DNA of 64,000 bases from Saprospiraceae bacterium (GTDB taxonomy: Bacteria > Bacteroidota > Bacteroidia > Chitinophagales > Saprospiraceae), in contig JANQQI010000011.1 in the NCBI GenBank assembly GCA_028285085.1, positions 1 through 64,000 on the forward strand. The letters are read 5' to 3'. Positions 44,849 to 54,740 of the stretch are shown here, piece by piece (the stretch's first letter is position 1; each line of letters begins with the position of its first letter). The notes below the pieces were generated by a model that had not been told where the DNA came from, did not search any database, and was given only the letters and a program-made list of their open reading frames with translations. A program made the position numbers and the translations under genes.

Positions 44849-47800
44849 ATGACGTACAAAAAAAATCACTTATTACTCTACTTTTTTCTACTGTTTAGTT
44901 TTAATCTTATCGGACAAAATGATGGAGATCCGCCTACAGGAACAAATTTTCTTTGTTATGACAATACTTCAGGGGAATTCACTCCCATTCCCCCTCAAGA
45001 TAGAAGTGAATTGTTATTAAGTGCAAAAACTGAATTATCACTCCATGTAACTAGCATGAGTTCTCAAGAATTAGCCGCTTTCAAAACAGAAATGTTTGCA
45101 TTGTTAAGTACTCAGGAGGGCGATGGTGGATGGAATGATATAAATTATGATGATGACTTTCCTGTTGAACATTTAGAAAGATTAGTCAAATTATCTATAG
45201 CATACGCTTTGGACTTTACTTTGGCAGATGATTATACGGAATATCTTCCAGAAGCTATAGGTGAAAAAATAGTACTTGGAATCGCCTATTGGTATTGCGA
45301 AGTCCCCTTAATAAGTGGAACATGGTTTGACGATGAAATCGCAAGACAACGTGAATTACAAAAAATAGGCATTTTACTAAGTGACACTAATGATCCAATG
45401 GATGTCCCTTTCCCTTTGTCCAACTGTTCTTATACCACTCTGCCTACCGTAAAGCGTAATCTAATTGAAAACCTCCCGTTTAATAATTTTGAACCTTATG
45501 ATGATGGGGAGACAGAAGCATATACCGGCGCCAATAAAGCAGATATAGCAAGTAGTATCATTGCCAGAGGGTTAATAGATAATAAGCTTGCAGTTTTTAA
45601 AGAAGGAATATGTGTGATGCAATCTGCCATGAATTATGTTCCATTACAGGAAGGCGCGCAGCATCATGAAGATGCTGCAGATCAATACGAAGGAATACAA
45701 CGTGATAATTCTTTTCACCAGCACAAACGCTTGTTGTATACTGGAGGCTACGGCCATTCATTTATTACTCGGGTTAGTTTTTGGGGAGCAGTCCTTCACG
45801 CTACAGATTATGATTTTACACATAAGGACAATTTTTTCGACTACATCTTGGAAGGCTGTCGTTGGATGATCAGAGGGAATACCACAGATTATAGCGCCAG
45901 TGGAAGATATTTAACGCGCTCACATCCTGAATATAATAATGCGATCAATAATGAAGATATGGTAAGAGTTTTGACGATGGCTACTGGTAATGATAATCTT
46001 GCAAAATTAGAGGAAATGCAAGCTAATTCTGTGGATGGTCTTGCACAAGCTATTACTGGAAATAAGTTTTTTTGGAAATCTGACTATGTTAGCCATCATC
46101 ATGCCAATTACTTTTCTTCTGTCAAAATGTGTTCTGATAGAACTATTGGGACAGAGAATGTGGAAAGTACAAATGAATTTGGTTATTGGCTGCCGTATGG
46201 ATGTACTTATATTTATCTGAACGGAGATGAATATAGAGATATTTTTATGGATGATAATTTTGATTGGGAAAAAATACCGGGTGTGACTTGTCCTGAGGAT
46301 TTGCCTTCAGATTTTGAAGATGGCAGTCCTACTAAGCGAAGCACCTTGAATAAGGTTTATTTTGTTGGCGCTACTACTAATAAATCTTTTGAGGATACTG
46401 CCCTGGAACCGGCGGCTTACGGCGTTTCTGCGATGAATTTCAACAAAGCATACGATGAAAGCCAATTAGCCGCAAGAAAAGCATGGTTTCATTTTGGAGA
46501 TGAAATTATAGCCTTAGGGGGAGGTATTCATTCTGATTATAGCGGAGCGAACCTGGCCACTACAATTAATCAATGCCTCCTCGGCAATGGATCAACCCAC
46601 CGGGATGGGATCGTGATTAATGAAGGAGAATCAACCACAGAAACCAGTTGGATTCATCATAACAATGTAGGATATATCTTTCCTGAGACCCCTAAGGTAA
46701 CATTAAAGACAGAGGATGAATTGTTTTTAGCTTGGATTGATCATGGTATGCCAGCAGATGCTTATGCTTCCTATTATTACATGATTATCCCGGGGATGAC
46801 TGTTGAAGAGGCGACTAGTTATGACCCCGCTAACGAGGTAGAAGTCATGCATAATGAATTTGTTGATCAGGATGAAAAACAATTTATACAGGCTATAAAA
46901 AAAGACAATTTAGTAGGTATTGTTTTTTATCCAGAAACGGAGGCAACTTTTATTGAGCACAATTGTGATGAGGACATAGCGCCTGAACTTTATGAGTCAT
47001 CTTCTTTTTCTAGTCTGATTTCCCATCAGGTCATAGTTGAAGATGATGGTAATGGAAACACGATTTCATTTGCTACAGATAAGCCCTGTATTTTATTTTA
47101 TGACGGAGAGTATGTTTGTATTTCTTCTCCCGATAGAAGCCATCAAACCATTAATTTATTTATTACACGAAGTAATCCTGCCAGCTCTTTAACACAAACT
47201 TTCTCGTTTGACCTTGCTCAGGGTGATTTAGAAGGTTTGAGTACTTGTCAATTAGTAAATAATGTAATTCATATAGATTGTCCTACGGTTGCCGCAACCG
47301 GTGATGACGGTAATTTACCAATTAATACTTTGGACGGTAGCCTCGAAACTTGGTGGTCCAATGCAAATGACGGTGGAACAATAGAGTATTGTTTGGAGGA
47401 AATCACAGAACTGAGTTGTATAGAGATTGCGTTTACTGAGGCCGTTGGAAATGCAACGTTTACTGTAGAAATATATAATGGTACGGGTTGGACTCCGGTA
47501 ATAACGGATCAATCGCCAGCCAATATTGGAGCTTTATATCAATATACATTTCCTTTAATTGTAACAGAAAGGATAAGAATATTTGGGAATAACATCGCTG
47601 AAGTGAATTGGGAGAATTGTAATTTCCCAGAGAATTGCCAACAACTTTTCTATGAAGACTTTGATACCGGTAGTGGTACATATTGGACGTGTTTAATTGA
47701 TGAAGATGACTGTGACATAAACAAAGAAGAAAATAGATCATTTTCACCGGAATATTGTGCAAGAATATGGAATATGGATAATGACGGATTGGCTTTAGTT

Positions 47801-49318
47801 TCAAGTCCATTAGGAGAAACTGAAATTGATGCGGTAACAGTAGAATTTACGTTTCTTACCAGACGATTTAAAGAAATCAATGAGACTAATGGAGTTGCTG
47901 ACCGGATAATATTAGAGATAGCTCCTGAAGGCGATAATTTTGAAAGTATAGGAGCAGAGGGGGTTTGGACAGTAGGCAATGATTTCTGTGAAGGGCAACG
48001 CGTATTTGCATCTGTTTGTTTGGCTGATTTTCCATTTTCAGCTGCTACCAGGTTTAGGCTAAGAAGTGAAGCGCCAACGGAAGCTGATGGAGATGAACAT
48101 AGAGCATATATAGATGATATAGAAATCTTGAATTGTAGAACCTGCAATGAAGAAGAGCCAACCAATTGCTACGTCAACTGTCTATCTGCATATTGTCTAA
48201 CGTACATAGATACCTCTGATATTGGTGGCGTTATCACTCCAGGAAATATCTTTTTATGGTTCGACTGTGCAATTGAGGATGCTAGCTGGTTTTTAAATGG
48301 TACCGCGCTTCCAATAGATTTTAATCCTGAAGAGATTTATCAAGCAGGGGAATATTGTTATAGGTACACAGATATGGATGGTTGTATAGGTGAAAATTGT
48401 TTTGATATAATAAACGCTGACTACTCCGTTATGATTTGTACTGGAGGAGGAGGTGATGGAGATGGAGATGCTTGTTACGATATTATAGCACAGAATGATG
48501 ATGCGGAAGAATTTGGAGGTGGGGATGTTGACCTGGGAAGTAGTGATCTTGATTTAGGTAAATTCCTAGCTGGGCTTCGATTTGAAACGAATATCCCGGC
48601 TAACGCAACGATTACAAATGCCTTTATCCGATTTACGGCAAGTGATGATGATTCATCCAGAGGTGTAATGCTCAACATTACAGGTGCCGATCCTGATGGA
48701 CTTAGTGCAAGTTCGAATCAGGCACCATTTGAAGATATCCCATACAACATCTCCTCTCGCTCTGTAGTTGCCGATATCAATGGTGATATTGAAGTTGCTT
48801 GGGAAACTGGTGAATGGGTGGATAACGAATCTTATGACACACCCGATATCTCCGCCATCGTTCAAGCCATTGTCAATTCTCCGGGTTATGCGACTGAGCC
48901 ATTTTCGAATAGCATGGTATTCAAAATCAGTAAATCTATAAATGGCAGGGCCGTTGAAGCTCAAACTTTTGGAGACGAAAGTATTCCTGCCAAACTTTGT
49001 GTTGAATACAGGCTAGACGCTGGAGCTAGAGATAAAGAGGTAAAACTTGAAATTCCAATAAAGGACAGTGATGAATTTATGGTGTCTGTTAGACCAAACC
49101 CTTCCTCCGGCTTATTCAACATTGACTTTGACGAAGCGTTGACCTCCATTAGTCAGGCAACAGTCTTTTCGGCGGATGGTCAGATTAAATATTCTACCCT
49201 AGTGACTGTCGGAGAAAAAAATATGACTATTAATGCCAAGGCTTGGCCAGCAGGTATTTACTTTCTAAAAGTTAAAAGTGGCGATAAACAAAGTATAATA
49301 CGACTAGTGAAAATTTAA
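44849..49318 (+). CDS. Secreted polysaccharide lyase family 8 (hyaluronate/chondroitin lyase-like) with T9SS domain
   Basis: 1489 residues. Signal peptide to about 22 (FNLIGQ). The PL8 alpha/alpha toroid shows 'YTGANKADIASSIIARG' (catalytic Asn region), 'EGIQRDNSFHQH' (catalytic His) and 'LYTGGYGHSF' (catalytic Tyr about 301). The central beta domain has 'AYDESQLAARKAWFHFGDEIIALGGGI'. After about 800 come a discoidin-like F5/8C domain ('NTLDGSLETWWSNANDGGTIEYCL'), Cys-rich and jelly-roll-like modules, and a 'LRFETNIPANATITNAFIRF' domain. The last 75 residues are a type A T9SS sorting domain ('VRPNPSSGLFNID'). It should cleave uronic-acid polysaccharides by beta-elimination outside the cell. 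AT-rich DNA flanked by IS debris suggests transfer. Confidence 0.93.
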   Translation: MTYKKNHLLLYFFLLFSFNLIGQNDGDPPTGTNFLCYDNTSGEFTPIPPQDRSELLLSAKTELSLHVTSMSSQELAAFKTEMFALLSTQEGDGGWNDINYDDDFPVEHLERLVKLSIAYALDFTLADDYTEYLPEAIGEKIVLGIAYWYCEVPLISGTWFDDEIARQRELQKIGILLSDTNDPMDVPFPLSNCSYTTLPTVKRNLIENLPFNNFEPYDDGETEAYTGANKADIASSIIARGLIDNKLAVFKEGICVMQSAMNYVPLQEGAQHHEDAADQYEGIQRDNSFHQHKRLLYTGGYGHSFITRVSFWGAVLHATDYDFTHKDNFFDYILEGCRWMIRGNTTDYSASGRYLTRSHPEYNNAINNEDMVRVLTMATGNDNLAKLEEMQANSVDGLAQAITGNKFFWKSDYVSHHHANYFSSVKMCSDRTIGTENVESTNEFGYWLPYGCTYIYLNGDEYRDIFMDDNFDWEKIPGVTCPEDLPSDFEDGSPTKRSTLNKVYFVGATTNKSFEDTALEPAAYGVSAMNFNKAYDESQLAARKAWFHFGDEIIALGGGIHSDYSGANLATTINQCLLGNGSTHRDGIVINEGESTTETSWIHHNNVGYIFPETPKVTLKTEDELFLAWIDHGMPADAYASYYYMIIPGMTVEEATSYDPANEVEVMHNEFVDQDEKQFIQAIKKDNLVGIVFYPETEATFIEHNCDEDIAPELYESSSFSSLISHQVIVEDDGNGNTISFATDKPCILFYDGEYVCISSPDRSHQTINLFITRSNPASSLTQTFSFDLAQGDLEGLSTCQLVNNVIHIDCPTVAATGDDGNLPINTLDGSLETWWSNANDGGTIEYCLEEITELSCIEIAFTEAVGNATFTVEIYNGTGWTPVITDQSPANIGALYQYTFPLIVTERIRIFGNNIAEVNWENCNFPENCQQLFYEDFDTGSGTYWTCLIDEDDCDINKEENRSFSPEYCARIWNMDNDGLALVSSPLGETEIDAVTVEFTFLTRRFKEINETNGVADRIILEIAPEGDNFESIGAEGVWTVGNDFCEGQRVFASVCLADFPFSAATRFRLRSEAPTEADGDEHRAYIDDIEILNCRTCNEEEPTNCYVNCLSAYCLTYIDTSDIGGVITPGNIFLWFDCAIEDASWFLNGTALPIDFNPEEIYQAGEYCYRYTDMDGCIGENCFDIINADYSVMICTGGGGDGDGDACYDIIAQNDDAEEFGGGDVDLGSSDLDLGKFLAGLRFETNIPANATITNAFIRFTASDDDSSRGVMLNITGADPDGLSASSNQAPFEDIPYNISSRSVVADINGDIEVAWETGEWVDNESYDTPDISAIVQAIVNSPGYATEPFSNSMVFKISKSINGRAVEAQTFGDESIPAKLCVEYRLDAGARDKEVKLEIPIKDSDEFMVSVRPNPSSGLFNIDFDEALTSISQATVFSADGQIKYSTLVTVGEKNMTINAKAWPAGIYFLKVKSGDKQSIIRLVKI

Positions 49319-49352
49319 ATAGCCTAAACTCTAAAGAATTATTACTTTTATT

Positions 49353-49384
49353 AACCTCCTGTGTGAAAAGCAGGAGGTTTTTAT
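49353..49384 (+). terminator. Rho-independent terminator
   Basis: Stem AACCTCCTG (49353-49361) / CAGGAGGTT (49371-49379) followed by TTTTATT, just after the PL8 lyase stop. Confidence 0.9.
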
Positions 49385-49440
49385 TATTGAAGTTATTTTA
49401 AAATAGAGTGTTCCAAAAAGTTATAATAACTAAACCCAAG

Positions 49441-49520
49441 AAAGGTGGCCGTGGACAAACTAATGCCCAAAAGTACGTAGGAGTGGGCTAAAAATTCCTT
49501 ATCTTTCTACATGCAAGGCA
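49441..49520 (+). mobile_element. Solo left end of the dispersed IS (copy D)
   Basis: aaaggtggccgtggacaaac at 49441, followed by the 'taatgcc ... ggctaaaaattcc ... tacatgcaaggca' series, matches the left ends of copies B (43883) and C (62550, reverse). No transposase sequence follows. Its last bases include the start codon of the DoxX gene. Confidence 0.72.
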
Positions 49521-49954
49521 CGAGAAATACCCCACCCAAGTTCTTAGCCCTCAATCCAGCGCTTGGCATTTTCCTACTGAGACTGTTTATCGGTGGCCGT
49601 CTATTCTACGGTGTGATCGATAATGTCGTGAGTTGGGAGCGGATGATAGAGTTCTCTAAATTCTTAGAAGCCAATCATTTTCCTTGGCCAACACTTAGTG
49701 CGGTGGGGTCCGTATACGTTCAGCTCATCGGATCGATACTCATCATCATTGGATTTAAAATCAGGATAGCGTCTTTGGTACTGGTGATTAATTTTTTAAT
49801 CGCACTGATTGCTGTGCATATTCGATCCAATGATTCTATAGAGGGGATGACCCCGGCTTTGGCGATGCTTTTTGGTTGTCTCACTTTGCTATTTACTGGG
49901 CCGGAGAAGATATCATTGGCACACTTACTCAATGTCCGATCCCAAGATGAGTAG
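49511..49954 (+). CDS. DoxX-family membrane protein
   Basis: 147 residues with four transmembrane helices. 'GIFLLRLFIGGRLFYGVIDNV', 'FSKFLEANHFPWPTLSAVGSVYVQLIGSILIIIGFKIRIASLVLVINFLIALI' match DoxX. The family includes quinone-linked and thiosulfate-oxidation-related membrane proteins, but most members are uncharacterised. The ATG at 49511 lies inside the IS-derived end sequence, and the first residues (MQGTR) are IS-encoded; the next Met is only at residue 44, beyond the first helix. Confidence 0.85.
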   Translation: MQGTRNTPPKFLALNPALGIFLLRLFIGGRLFYGVIDNVVSWERMIEFSKFLEANHFPWPTLSAVGSVYVQLIGSILIIIGFKIRIASLVLVINFLIALIAVHIRSNDSIEGMTPALAMLFGCLTLLFTGPEKISLAHLLNVRSQDE

Positions 49955-49986
49955 TCCTAATGCGAAGACCTATTTTTGTACAATGC

Positions 49987-50688
49987 TTATTTATTGAACC
50001 CGAATCTTCCTGAAAAGATCTTACCATTTTTCAATATGAATTCTGACTCGTTTTTGTTTTCTTTAAATGAGGCGATATGATCCTTGTTGATGATCACGGA
50101 TCGGGAAATACGAATAAAATTATCTGGTAGCAATAAATCAACATTTTTAAGCAAGATGCGAATCAGTTGCTGTTTTCCATCAGTGGTATGGATCGCTGAG
50201 TGATAGCCATCGGCTTTAATCCACTCTATTTCATCTTTGGTAAATAGATGAGACGTTTTTCCTTCAGGAATGCAAATTTTATGAGGAAAATGTAATGATT
50301 CCAAAATTGGAAAAATTTCCTTTTCTACAGTTTTCGTCTGAGTCAAACAGCGGTCGATTGCACTGAACAATCGCTCTTCGGTGTAGGGCTTTAAGACATA
50401 ATCTATAGCGAAAACCTCAAAAGCCTTCACCGCGAAATTGTTGTAGGCTGTGATAAAGATGATCTTTCCGGCATAGTCTTTCTCGATTTTGTTTAATACC
50501 TCGAAGGCGGTCATATCCTTCAATTGAATATCCATCAAGAGCAATTCTGCGAAAGTTGAATTGATCAAGTTGACCGCGTCTCTCCCCGTTAAGGCACTGC
50601 CTACCAGAGAGAGGTCCGGGTGTTTCTCAACGATTCCCTTTAATCTTCTCAGCGCAGCGCCTTCGTCTTCAATGATGATGGTCTTCAT
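49987..50688 (-). CDS. LytTR-family response regulator
   Basis: 233 residues. Receiver domain 1-118 with phospho-acceptor D53 ('LLLMDIQL'), 'ITAYNNFAVKAFEVFAIDYVLKPY' (conserved Lys). LytTR DNA-binding domain 140-233 ('LFTKDEIEWIKADGYHSAIHT', 'FIRISRSVIINKDHI'). Pairs with the histidine kinase gene upstream through an ATGA overlap at 50685-50688. The divergent hydrolase operon starting at 51877 is an obvious candidate target. Confidence 0.94.
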   Translation of the reverse strand: MKTIIIEDEGAALRRLKGIVEKHPDLSLVGSALTGRDAVNLINSTFAELLLMDIQLKDMTAFEVLNKIEKDYAGKIIFITAYNNFAVKAFEVFAIDYVLKPYTEERLFSAIDRCLTQTKTVEKEIFPILESLHFPHKICIPEGKTSHLFTKDEIEWIKADGYHSAIHTTDGKQQLIRILLKNVDLLLPDNFIRISRSVIINKDHIASFKENKNESEFILKNGKIFSGRFGFNK

Positions 50689-51737
50689 AAATTTAATCCA
50701 CTAATTCGACAAATTACCCGTTCGCCCTTTTGCTCGAGAGCGAGGGAAGCATTTTCTCCAAGATGGAACCTTAGACGCTGTTCCACAATGCGCAACCCCG
50801 TATTAAAATTCAAATTTTCTGCCAATGCTGATCCATTATTACTGATTTCAATACTGTCCTTTTTCACCTTAACCGCAATGCCCAAAGGATGTTCGATACC
50901 CTTAAATCCATGAATGATCGCATTTTCTAAAATTGGCTGCAGTATCAATGGAGGTATTTCACTGTTTTGGAGGTCTACGCTCTTTTCGATTTGAACATCG
51001 ATTTCCAGTTGATCTTCGTACCTCATTTTTTCGATCGATAAATACTTTTCCAGCAAATTGAGTTCTTCTTCTAGGGGTATAGCCTGGTGTAAATTTCTCT
51101 CTAGCGCAAATCGCAGCAAATCACTCAATTCGATAAGTGCTTTCTCCGCTTTTTTCGGATCCTCATTGACCAGGGCCGTGATGCCATTGAGCGCATTAAA
51201 CAGGAAGTGTGGATGCAACTTTGATTCTAGCGCTTGTAGCTTCACTTCCTTGATTTGAGATTCTAATTCTTTTTGCCTTAAAAGCGTCTCTGCCCGCTTA
51301 TTGATATATTCCACGGCAATATAGATGGCCAACAAGAAAACATAATTTTTGGCGATGTTGTGAAAATCGGTAACAAAAAAAGTCCGTATCGTATCTGAAA
51401 AGGCTGCAAGATTTAGAGTTTCTGACCAGAGCGCAATTTGGAAGAAGACAAATACGATGTAGATGACGGAATAAAGAAGTCCATGAACAATGAATAAGGG
51501 AATTTGATACGCCAGTTTAAGCCGCCTGACCATCTTGAAAATGGGTAAGAGGAAAAGAAAGATCAATAAAATGCCAATGGCTATAGAGGTAAGTGGTAAA
51601 TAAACGAGTTCATCAAAAGAGTACTTATCTGGCGCAGTAAATTTGACATAAAGCAGTTGGAAAAAATTTATGATGACGATGATGACCCAACTCACCAGCG
51701 CCACCGACCCTTGGTTGATGTTTTTATCTATTGACAC
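50685..51737 (-). CDS. LytS-type sensor histidine kinase
   Basis: 350 residues. Four transmembrane helices (about 13-30, 45-67, 80-105, 130-145), a short coiled coil, then a His_kinase (PF06580) domain with 'ESKLHPHFLFNALNGI' (H177), and an ATPase with 'LILQPILENAIIHGFKG' (N box) and 'GTGLRI'-like 'NTGLRIVEQRL'. The GTG at 51737 is the only start before the first helix. Membrane kinase for the adjacent LytTR regulator; the stimulus is unknown. Confidence 0.93.
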   Translation of the reverse strand: MSIDKNINQGSVALVSWVIIVIINFFQLLYVKFTAPDKYSFDELVYLPLTSIAIGILLIFLFLLPIFKMVRRLKLAYQIPLFIVHGLLYSVIYIVFVFFQIALWSETLNLAAFSDTIRTFFVTDFHNIAKNYVFLLAIYIAVEYINKRAETLLRQKELESQIKEVKLQALESKLHPHFLFNALNGITALVNEDPKKAEKALIELSDLLRFALERNLHQAIPLEEELNLLEKYLSIEKMRYEDQLEIDVQIEKSVDLQNSEIPPLILQPILENAIIHGFKGIEHPLGIAVKVKKDSIEISNNGSALAENLNFNTGLRIVEQRLRFHLGENASLALEQKGERVICRISGLNL

Positions 51738-51741
51738 TGAA

Positions 51742-51773
51742 CAAAATTAAGTTTAATCAACCTTTGTGGCAAA
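51742..51773 (-). promoter_or_regulatory. Candidate promoter for the kinase/regulator pair
   Basis: On the minus strand TTTG (51773-51770) is followed after 20 bp by TAATTTTG (51749-51742), a good -33/-7 Bacteroidota match. The start codon GTG at 51737 is only 4 bp beyond, so the transcript would be leaderless or nearly so, which lowers confidence. Confidence 0.4.
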
Positions 51774-51876
51774 GCCTTTACTTCAAAAAAAAGGGGTTTC
51801 GCTTCAAAAAAATCTTGCTTCGCAGCAGACATCGAAAAGTAATCTATCAAATAGCGTTCTTGGGAGAAAATAATTT

Positions 51877-52305
51877 ATGTTGAAAACGGTCTTTTTTACA
51901 CTCTCGGTAGTCATTTCCAATTTCATTTTAGCACAAGGCGACGATACCGCCTTAGTTTATGATGTAACCCAAAAATACATCACTGCTTTTTATGAATCAA
52001 AACCAGAATTACTCGTCGAGACCCTACACCCCGAATTAGTCAAAAGAACGATCAAAGACTATGCGGGGACAAATGAATTCGTGGTGACCAGCGGTAAGGC
52101 CGAAATGGTAGAACTGTCAAAGATCTTCAATCTAAGAGGTACCTATTCTTCAGATAGCCGAGCGGATATCACCGTACTCGCCGTAAGTGAAAGAATAGCT
52201 ACGGTAAAACTAGTGGCTGAAAAGTGGACCGACTACCTCCAACTGGTCAAAATAGATGGGAGTTGGAGGATCATCAATGTTTTATGGGACATGAATAATA
52301 AATAA
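51877..52305 (+). CDS. Secreted NTF2-like (putative lumazine-binding) protein
   Basis: 142 residues with signal peptide (NFILAQ, cleavage near 20). 'VYDVTQKYITAFYESKPELLVETLHPELVKRTI', 'IATVKLVAEKWTDYLQLVKIDGSWRIINVLWDM' match the NTF2-like lumazine-binding-2 type, like the protein at 28665. First gene of a tightly packed operon with a membrane protein and several hydrolases. Function unknown. Confidence 0.86.
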   Translation: MLKTVFFTLSVVISNFILAQGDDTALVYDVTQKYITAFYESKPELLVETLHPELVKRTIKDYAGTNEFVVTSGKAEMVELSKIFNLRGTYSSDSRADITVLAVSERIATVKLVAEKWTDYLQLVKIDGSWRIINVLWDMNNK

Positions 52306-52314
52306 CTGATAAAA

Positions 52315-52758
52315 ATGGATAAAGCAAAAGCAATAATTATATCGACATCTGTGGCATTCCTGGTCATGTTTACCCTGGGAGGCGTCTGGAATGCGCTCAT
52401 CTTAGAGGATTTCTACATTTCTAATTCCCCCGCAATCCTGAGACTGCCTGAAGGTTTTAATTTAGGAGTAATCGCTCTGGGTTATTTCGTGCTCGCCTTA
52501 ATCATGGGGTTTATATCTGCGGTGAATATGGGCGAGAATCCAAAATTTGTGGGTGGCTTTTTATTTGGCGCCACCTTCGGATTAGCGGCCACGCTTCCAC
52601 TTTACCTCATCCTCTACGGCCGATGGGACTTTTCGTTGAGTTATGCCTTGGTGGATACCGCATGGCATTTTGTGGAACAGGGCATTGGAGGAGTCGTCTT
52701 GACAAGTCTCTACTTTAAACTTTACAACCCCGGAACTCCCGCAATTACTGATAAATGA
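52315..52758 (+). CDS. Four-helix membrane protein
   Basis: 147 residues with four transmembrane helices ('AIIISTSVAFLVMFTLGGVWNALIL', 'LGVIALGYFVLALIMGFISAV', 'FLFGATFGLAATLPLYLILYG', 'HFVEQGIGGVVLTSLYFKLY'). The pattern resembles DUF1761/DUF2177-type small membrane proteins, but I cannot assign a family. It starts 9 bp after the NTF2-like gene and overlaps the S9 peptidase gene by the ATGA sequence. Confidence 0.82.
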   Translation: MDKAKAIIISTSVAFLVMFTLGGVWNALILEDFYISNSPAILRLPEGFNLGVIALGYFVLALIMGFISAVNMGENPKFVGGFLFGATFGLAATLPLYLILYGRWDFSLSYALVDTAWHFVEQGIGGVVLTSLYFKLYNPGTPAITDK

Positions 52759-54740
52759 AAATTTGGTTCTATATTTTTTTCGTTGGTCTTTGTACCAATT
52801 CCGCTCTGGCCCAAGAGCCTGTGCAGAATGCATTAATTCCCAGAGAAGTTCTTTTTGATCTGGCAGATCGGAAGGAGTGGATCAAACTTACCCCCGATGC
52901 AGCAAAAGTTTTTTACATCAAAGGTGCCTTTCAACGGATACCTGATGATAGACTTTACTACAGACATCTTGATCATTTACATGAAGAACGTTGGATAAAA
53001 GTAGATGGGGGAATTATTGATTACATTATCCTCAATAATGACGAAATTATTTTCAGAACACTAACTCCAAATGGACAATCACTTCTGAAATACAATTTGG
53101 AATCCAAAGAATTTGAACGACTCCAGGATCCTTATTTCAGAAGTTTGATGATTCAGGCGATATCGTCTGATCGAAGCAAGCTCGTGTTCCTTGCGGCTCC
53201 TTTTGATGGTTTACCTTTTTTAGCACAACTCAACCTACATTCAAAAAAGCTAGATACACTCAAGAACATGGCTCAGGGGCACTTCCCGCTCTTTTTTGAT
53301 GGAGACCTGAATTTAGTAGCAGGCGAGAAGGTGGATCGCGAAACTGGTTTGAAATCAATTGACTACCGGAAAAACGGAAAATGGCAGACCATCAAAGCAT
53401 ATGAGTATTCGGCCGAAAGATTTCTCCGTCCGGGTTTGAAGTCTATTCTTGGCGTGAGCAACGACGGTGCTAAAATATACTTCACGGACAATACGGGCTC
53501 TGATAAGACGGAGCTCAAGGCGTTCGATGTGGTGTCTGAAAAAACCGTCACGCTCGTTTCTGAGCAAGCATCGGACTTAATCGTTCGGCCCTATTTGGCT
53601 TCAGCTCAAAATACACCTCTGGCCATTGCCAATCATTATTCTAAAAGAGAATGGAACATCACAGACAAAAAAGTAGAAGCTGATTTTGAGTTTTTTAATT
53701 CCAAAATGAAGGATTTTCACATTTTGGACCTTACCGATGACCTCAACTACTGGATTGTAGAAGAGCTAAATGGCGGTTGCAATATTGCCTACTTCTATGA
53801 CCGTCAGCGTCAGCGTTTGCAGAAATTATTCAGTGATCACGATGCCCTTGATAATTATCCAAAAGTGAATCGATTTTATGAGCAGGTGAGTTCCTTTGAC
53901 CGTCTGACATTGCCCTGCCAATATTACCTGTCGGAAAAATTTGATAAAAACAAAGATGGTCTACCAGATGAGCAGATGCCTGCTATTGTCTATGTGCACG
54001 GAGGGCCGTGGCAAGGATGGATGGAAGATCATTGGCTGATCAATCGACATCTTCAATTATTAGCCGACCGAGGTTATTTAGTCGTCTATGCGCAGTTTCG
54101 AGGTGCCTTGACCTACGGAAAGCAATTTCTCGATGCGGGCAACGAACAGTGGGGGGATGGCATGGTAAAAGACAATGTAGCCATCGCTGATTGGCTCAAG
54201 CAAGAGAAGAACATCGATAAAGATAGAATCGGAATATTCGGATGGTCTTATGGGGGGTACGCCGCGCTGGCCGGTGCAGCATTCTCTCCCGAAACTTTTA
54301 CTTGCGCTATCAGTCTTTATGGGCCTACCTATCTGGATGCCAGCAGAGAAGAAAGCAGTTTTGGGTATTCGCCAAATAGCCTGCTTCGAATAGCGGATGT
54401 CAACACCGAAGAAGGCCTGGCCCTGGCGCACGCGCACTCACCGCTTTACGCTGCAGAAGAAATAGATATTCCCGTCTTGATGTCTACTGGATCAAAGGAT
54501 GATCGGGTACCCCAAATGCAGATGGATAAGATGGCCGAAGCGCTGCATTACCATGAGAAAGAAGTCACCTACTTTATTTATCCAGATGAAGGCCATGATT
54601 ATCGTTCCAAGGCCTCCTGGACAACCTTTTGGAGCATTGCGGAGCCCTTTCTAAGAAAACACCTGGGAGGACTTGCTGAACCTGTGCAAGACGAAGATTA
54701 TTCCATAATAGAAATGAAGTATAAACACGATGAAGACTAA
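52755..54740 (+). CDS. Prolyl-oligopeptidase family (S9) serine peptidase
   Basis: 661 residues with signal peptide (CTNSALAQ, cleavage near 20). An N-terminal beta-propeller (30-390) is followed by an alpha/beta-hydrolase peptidase domain with 'PAIVYVHGGPWQGW' (oxyanion region), nucleophile S498 in G-W-S-Y-G-G, D582 or D583 in 'KDDRVP' and H614 in 'EGHDYRS'. Probably a secreted dipeptidyl- or oligopeptidase. Overlaps both neighbours (4 bp upstream, 11 bp downstream), so it is translationally coupled. Confidence 0.94.
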   Translation: MKIWFYIFFVGLCTNSALAQEPVQNALIPREVLFDLADRKEWIKLTPDAAKVFYIKGAFQRIPDDRLYYRHLDHLHEERWIKVDGGIIDYIILNNDEIIFRTLTPNGQSLLKYNLESKEFERLQDPYFRSLMIQAISSDRSKLVFLAAPFDGLPFLAQLNLHSKKLDTLKNMAQGHFPLFFDGDLNLVAGEKVDRETGLKSIDYRKNGKWQTIKAYEYSAERFLRPGLKSILGVSNDGAKIYFTDNTGSDKTELKAFDVVSEKTVTLVSEQASDLIVRPYLASAQNTPLAIANHYSKREWNITDKKVEADFEFFNSKMKDFHILDLTDDLNYWIVEELNGGCNIAYFYDRQRQRLQKLFSDHDALDNYPKVNRFYEQVSSFDRLTLPCQYYLSEKFDKNKDGLPDEQMPAIVYVHGGPWQGWMEDHWLINRHLQLLADRGYLVVYAQFRGALTYGKQFLDAGNEQWGDGMVKDNVAIADWLKQEKNIDKDRIGIFGWSYGGYAALAGAAFSPETFTCAISLYGPTYLDASREESSFGYSPNSLLRIADVNTEEGLALAHAHSPLYAAEEIDIPVLMSTGSKDDRVPQMQMDKMAEALHYHEKEVTYFIYPDEGHDYRSKASWTTFWSIAEPFLRKHLGGLAEPVQDEDYSIIEMKYKHDED

